Shown here piece after piece: positions 13,742-13,742 of a DNA stretch of 13,742 bases. Position 1 is the first letter of the stretch, and the number at the start of each line of letters is the position of its first letter. A program made the translations under genes and the position numbers. The stretch is from Pseudomonadota bacterium (GTDB taxonomy: Bacteria; Pseudomonadota; Alphaproteobacteria; Caulobacterales; Aquidulcibacteraceae), in NCBI GenBank assembly GCA_023410295.1, contig JAEYPY010000060.1:1-13742 (forward strand), given 5' to 3'. The notes beneath the pieces were generated by a model. That model had not been told where the DNA came from, made no database searches, and saw only the letters and a list, made by a program, of their open reading frames with translations.

Positions 13742-13742
13742 G

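Overview
The window reads as a chromosomal segment of a GC-rich alphaproteobacterium. The order Caulobacterales/Hyphomonadales is my best guess. Support comes from a large coiled-coil protein with a PodJ-like N-terminus, the alphaproteobacterial-style prkA-yeaH-spoVR operon, a DUF6766-type membrane protein, and dense gene packing with many 4-nt overlaps. This placement is inference from gene content, not a database match. I see no transposase, integrase, phage gene, CRISPR array, rRNA or tRNA.

Layout, left to right. Positions 1-234 hold the C-terminal end of a DUF6766-like membrane protein (+). Its stop codon overlaps that of a convergent exported micrococcal-nuclease-like protein (231-710, -). 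Upstream of the nuclease on the same strand is a 724-residue coiled-coil protein resembling a polar scaffold (754-2928, -). A divergent regulatory region of about 320 bp with short palindromes (2929-3249) separates it from the compact stress operon prkA-yeaH-spoVR (3250-8046, +). In that operon an AAA+ kinase, a VWA/MIDAS partner and a SpoVR protein are presumably co-expressed, because the gaps are 10 bp and -4 bp.

The second half begins with a Pif1/RecD-like helicase (8061-9347, -), convergent with spoVR and possibly transcribed as a leaderless mRNA. It diverges from a small c-type cytochrome lipoprotein (9407-9757, +). Convergent with the cytochrome is a two-gene minus-strand set: an aldehyde dehydrogenase (10415-11848) and, downstream of it, a signal-less protein with a cadherin-like stretch (9758-10372). 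Divergent from the dehydrogenase is a three-gene cassette joined by ATGA overlaps: a small single-pass membrane protein (11936-12145), TrmB tRNA m7G46 methyltransferase (12142-12909) and a lipoprotein (12906-13286).

The last 450 bp hold an unusual run of hairpins and repeat-like elements (13287-13654) and, at the right edge, what may be the C-terminal end of another minus-strand gene.

The most unusual features are an in-frame palindromic element of about 108 bp inside trmB, just before its SAM-binding motif, and the hairpin-rich region at the right, which contains mutually exclusive pairings.
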